Source: WJMB01 sp964581465 (GTDB lineage Bacteria; RBG-13-66-14). Taken from it: a DNA stretch of 49,498 nucleotides. Within the stretch, counting starts at the first letter, position 1, and the number at the start of each line of letters is the position of its first letter. The stretch spans positions 1-49,498 of the forward strand of contig CAZOOP010000029.1 of NCBI GenBank assembly GCA_964581465.1. The letters are read 5' to 3'. Shown here in pieces: positions 48,221-49,498 of the stretch. A program made the position numbers and the translations under genes. The notes beneath the pieces were generated by a model. It searched no databases. It was given only the letters and a program-made list of their open reading frames with translations, and was not told the origin of the DNA.

Positions 48221-49243
48221 ATGAAGAAACTGATCCTCTTGATGCTGGTTCCCGTCGGCTGTCTGCTGGCGGCGACCGCGTTCAACGCCGGCGCCCTGCC
48301 CGGCACCGAGCATAACGCCCATTGGCAGATCGTCGGCTCCGACATCGGCTGCGTCCGCGATGGACTGACCGAGTACGGCTCCAACGACGACGCCGCGATG
48401 ACCCTGGACAGCCCGATTGATCTCTCAGGCTATCAAGGTGCCTACGTGTTCATCTCCTACAGTCAGAACGCCGCCGATTCCGGTGACTATACCGAGTTGT
48501 ACGTCAATGACAACTTGGTGCATACCTTTGCTGATTCGGCCTCGTCCACGTCGGTCATCGTCAATCTCGTCGAGTACGCGGGTGGCGATGTCACCCCCAA
48601 GCTTCGTTGGGTTTCCGATGCTTCCGGAGTCGATGAAGGCTTCCGTTTCAATCAGTTCGAGGTTTATGCGTCCGCTTATGGTTCGGGCACCTTCCACGAG
48701 GTCTTCAACTGGAACAGCGACTCCGGCGTCACCTACGAAGTCCACGACATCTCCGGGGCCAATGAGGGTAAACTGGCCTGTCTCTCTTATCTCTACGACA
48801 CTAACGGTTACAGCTACCTGTACTACTGGGTCATCGACAACGTCGAGGTTGAAGTCGACGGCAAGGTCTTCCTGGACAGCGATTTCGAGGGTGGCGAGAC
48901 ATGGCTGGTCAATCAATGGGGTCAACCGGGCACCTGGGAGGCCGACACCGACCACGGTTTCGGTTCGGGCACCAACTGGCAGTGCGACTCCGACGCTCAT
49001 CCCAGTTGGACCTTCTACGCCGAGACCCTTTCGCCCTGGTTCCCCACCGACGCCACCTCGATCACCGTGAGCTTCGACAACTACTACAACAACTACGCCG
49101 GTTACGACAATGCGGTCTTCGGTTATTACACCAATCCAGGTACGCTCATCTACGACGACCCCATCGATCTCGCCGGCTGGACGATCACCGACGACGGCAC
49201 GGATGTCGAACGGACAACCTGGGGCCGCATCAAAGCCAACTAG
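48221..49243 (+). CDS. Secreted protein of unknown function, beta-rich
   Basis: 340 residues with a signal peptide (MKKLILLMLVPVGCLLAATAFNAGA); GGAG is upstream of the ATG. The mature part has two related halves with jelly-roll-like strands: DLSGYQGAYVFISYSQ, LYVNDNLVHTF, then WVIDNVEVEVDGKVFLDSDFEGG and a WGQPGTWEADTDHGFGSGTNWQCDSDA segment. Similar sequences occur in secreted proteins with MAM-like or carbohydrate-binding folds, often in front of a sorting domain. Here no C-terminal sorting domain is present: the protein ends soon after DLAGWTITDD. It is transcribed alone, between a promoter and terminator. No enzymatic motif was seen. Confidence 0.8.
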   Translation: MKKLILLMLVPVGCLLAATAFNAGALPGTEHNAHWQIVGSDIGCVRDGLTEYGSNDDAAMTLDSPIDLSGYQGAYVFISYSQNAADSGDYTELYVNDNLVHTFADSASSTSVIVNLVEYAGGDVTPKLRWVSDASGVDEGFRFNQFEVYASAYGSGTFHEVFNWNSDSGVTYEVHDISGANEGKLACLSYLYDTNGYSYLYYWVIDNVEVEVDGKVFLDSDFEGGETWLVNQWGQPGTWEADTDHGFGSGTNWQCDSDAHPSWTFYAETLSPWFPTDATSITVSFDNYYNNYAGYDNAVFGYYTNPGTLIYDDPIDLAGWTITDDGTDVERTTWGRIKAN

Positions 49244-49267
49244 CGAACTCCGACTCCAGAAGCAACG

Positions 49268-49291
49268 GGGACCGGCGACCGGCCGGTCCCT
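49268..49291 (+). terminator. Rho-independent-type hairpin after the 48221 gene
   Basis: GGGACCGGC - GACC - GGCCGGTCCCT: a GC-rich stem of about nine bases, 25 bases after the stop. The T-tail is weak. It closely resembles the terminator at 6018-6046. Confidence 0.75.
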
Positions 49292-49309
49292 GTGCGGTAT
49301 AAATCCCAG

Positions 49310-49425
49310 TGGGATCGTATACCGTGTTCGGACCGATGCATGTATGTAACGCGCTGTTAACATACGGGTTGGGCTGTGATGCTGTCACAAGAAAGGGGGC
49401 CATAAAGTGGCGGAAAACAAGCAAC
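49310..49425 (+). repeat. Post-terminator repeat, copy C
   Basis: CGTATACCGTGTTCGGACC, then a GTAA-containing spacer with an inverted repeat (ATGTATGTAAC ... GTTAACATAC), then TGCTGTCAC and AAAGTGGCGGAAA. Same order and place as copies A (6195) and B (18205), with the most diverged middle. The last 70 bases of the window after it show nothing. Confidence 0.5.
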
Positions 49426-49498
49426 CGACCGGCACATTTGTCTCCCAAAATGTAACCATAGGGCGCACTATAGTTGGCCGATGGTAGATGTAAATGCA

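Overview
The window (about 49.5 kb) looks like a chromosomal segment of an uncultured Gram-negative bacterium with GC-rich genes separated by unusually AT-rich, repeat-laden intergenic regions. The evidence is many secreted or lipid-anchored proteins (lipoboxes, a C-terminal FlgD-like/T9SS type A-like sorting domain on two proteins), an outer-membrane beta-barrel, SecG, a DUF2723 membrane protein and a NusG-domain-II/Gx-transporter pair. This recalls candidate phyla related to the Fibrobacteres-Chlorobi-Bacteroidetes group, or lineages such as Coatesbacteria. That placement is inference only.

Layout. 1-484: wreck of an IS1595/ISXO2-type transposase. 849-4279 (minus): TPR-like lipoprotein and a large secreted MXAN_6640-like protein that has lost its zinc motif. 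5226-5993: lipoprotein. 7221-9126: a winged-helix/zinc-ribbon-like protein overlapping a CorA-like transporter. 9293-14741 (minus): a seven-repeat propeller lipoprotein, a CsgG/TolB-like plus beta-barrel protein with a Glu-Thr repeat, and a papain-family protease. 16117-18099: S9 prolyl-oligopeptidase-family peptidase. 18899-19591 (minus): LexA/CI-like self-cleaving repressor with a divergent promoter that may drive a small RNA.

20.4-37.4 kb is a defence island. It holds a complete type I BREX operon on the minus strand (regulator, brxA, brxB, brxC, pglX, pglZ type B, brxL). Between pglX and pglZ sit a small coupled ORF, a PLD-family nuclease and a GmrSD-like DUF262/DUF1524 nuclease. One strong promoter with a possible 29-codon leader ORF precedes the operon. 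Most junctions overlap or nearly touch, so it is probably one polycistron: BREX methylates host DNA through PglX and blocks phage, while the two inserted nucleases could add a restriction activity. The island is bordered by gene fragments (a second repressor remnant on the left; a gamma-glutamylcyclotransferase-like remnant and other broken genes on the right).

38579-46262 (minus) returns to housekeeping and envelope genes: Gx transporter, NusG domain II, M28 peptidase with an inserted propeller, a YbjN-like secreted protein, SecG, DUF2723, and a GYF/RDD membrane protein. 48221-49243 is a secreted protein of unknown function.

The most distinctive non-coding finding is a pair of about 349-bp, roughly 94% identical, non-coding elements in opposite orientation (15501-15848 and 47433-47781). 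Each has GGGATTATCAC terminal inverted repeats and its own 8-bp target duplication, so each is a recently mobile MITE. The 8-bp duplication fits the IS1595 family, whose transposase remnant lies at the window's left edge. Other repeat families are a 20-bp-arm palindrome with compensatory base changes, a repeat placed right after terminators, and a roughly 155-bp interspersed repeat.
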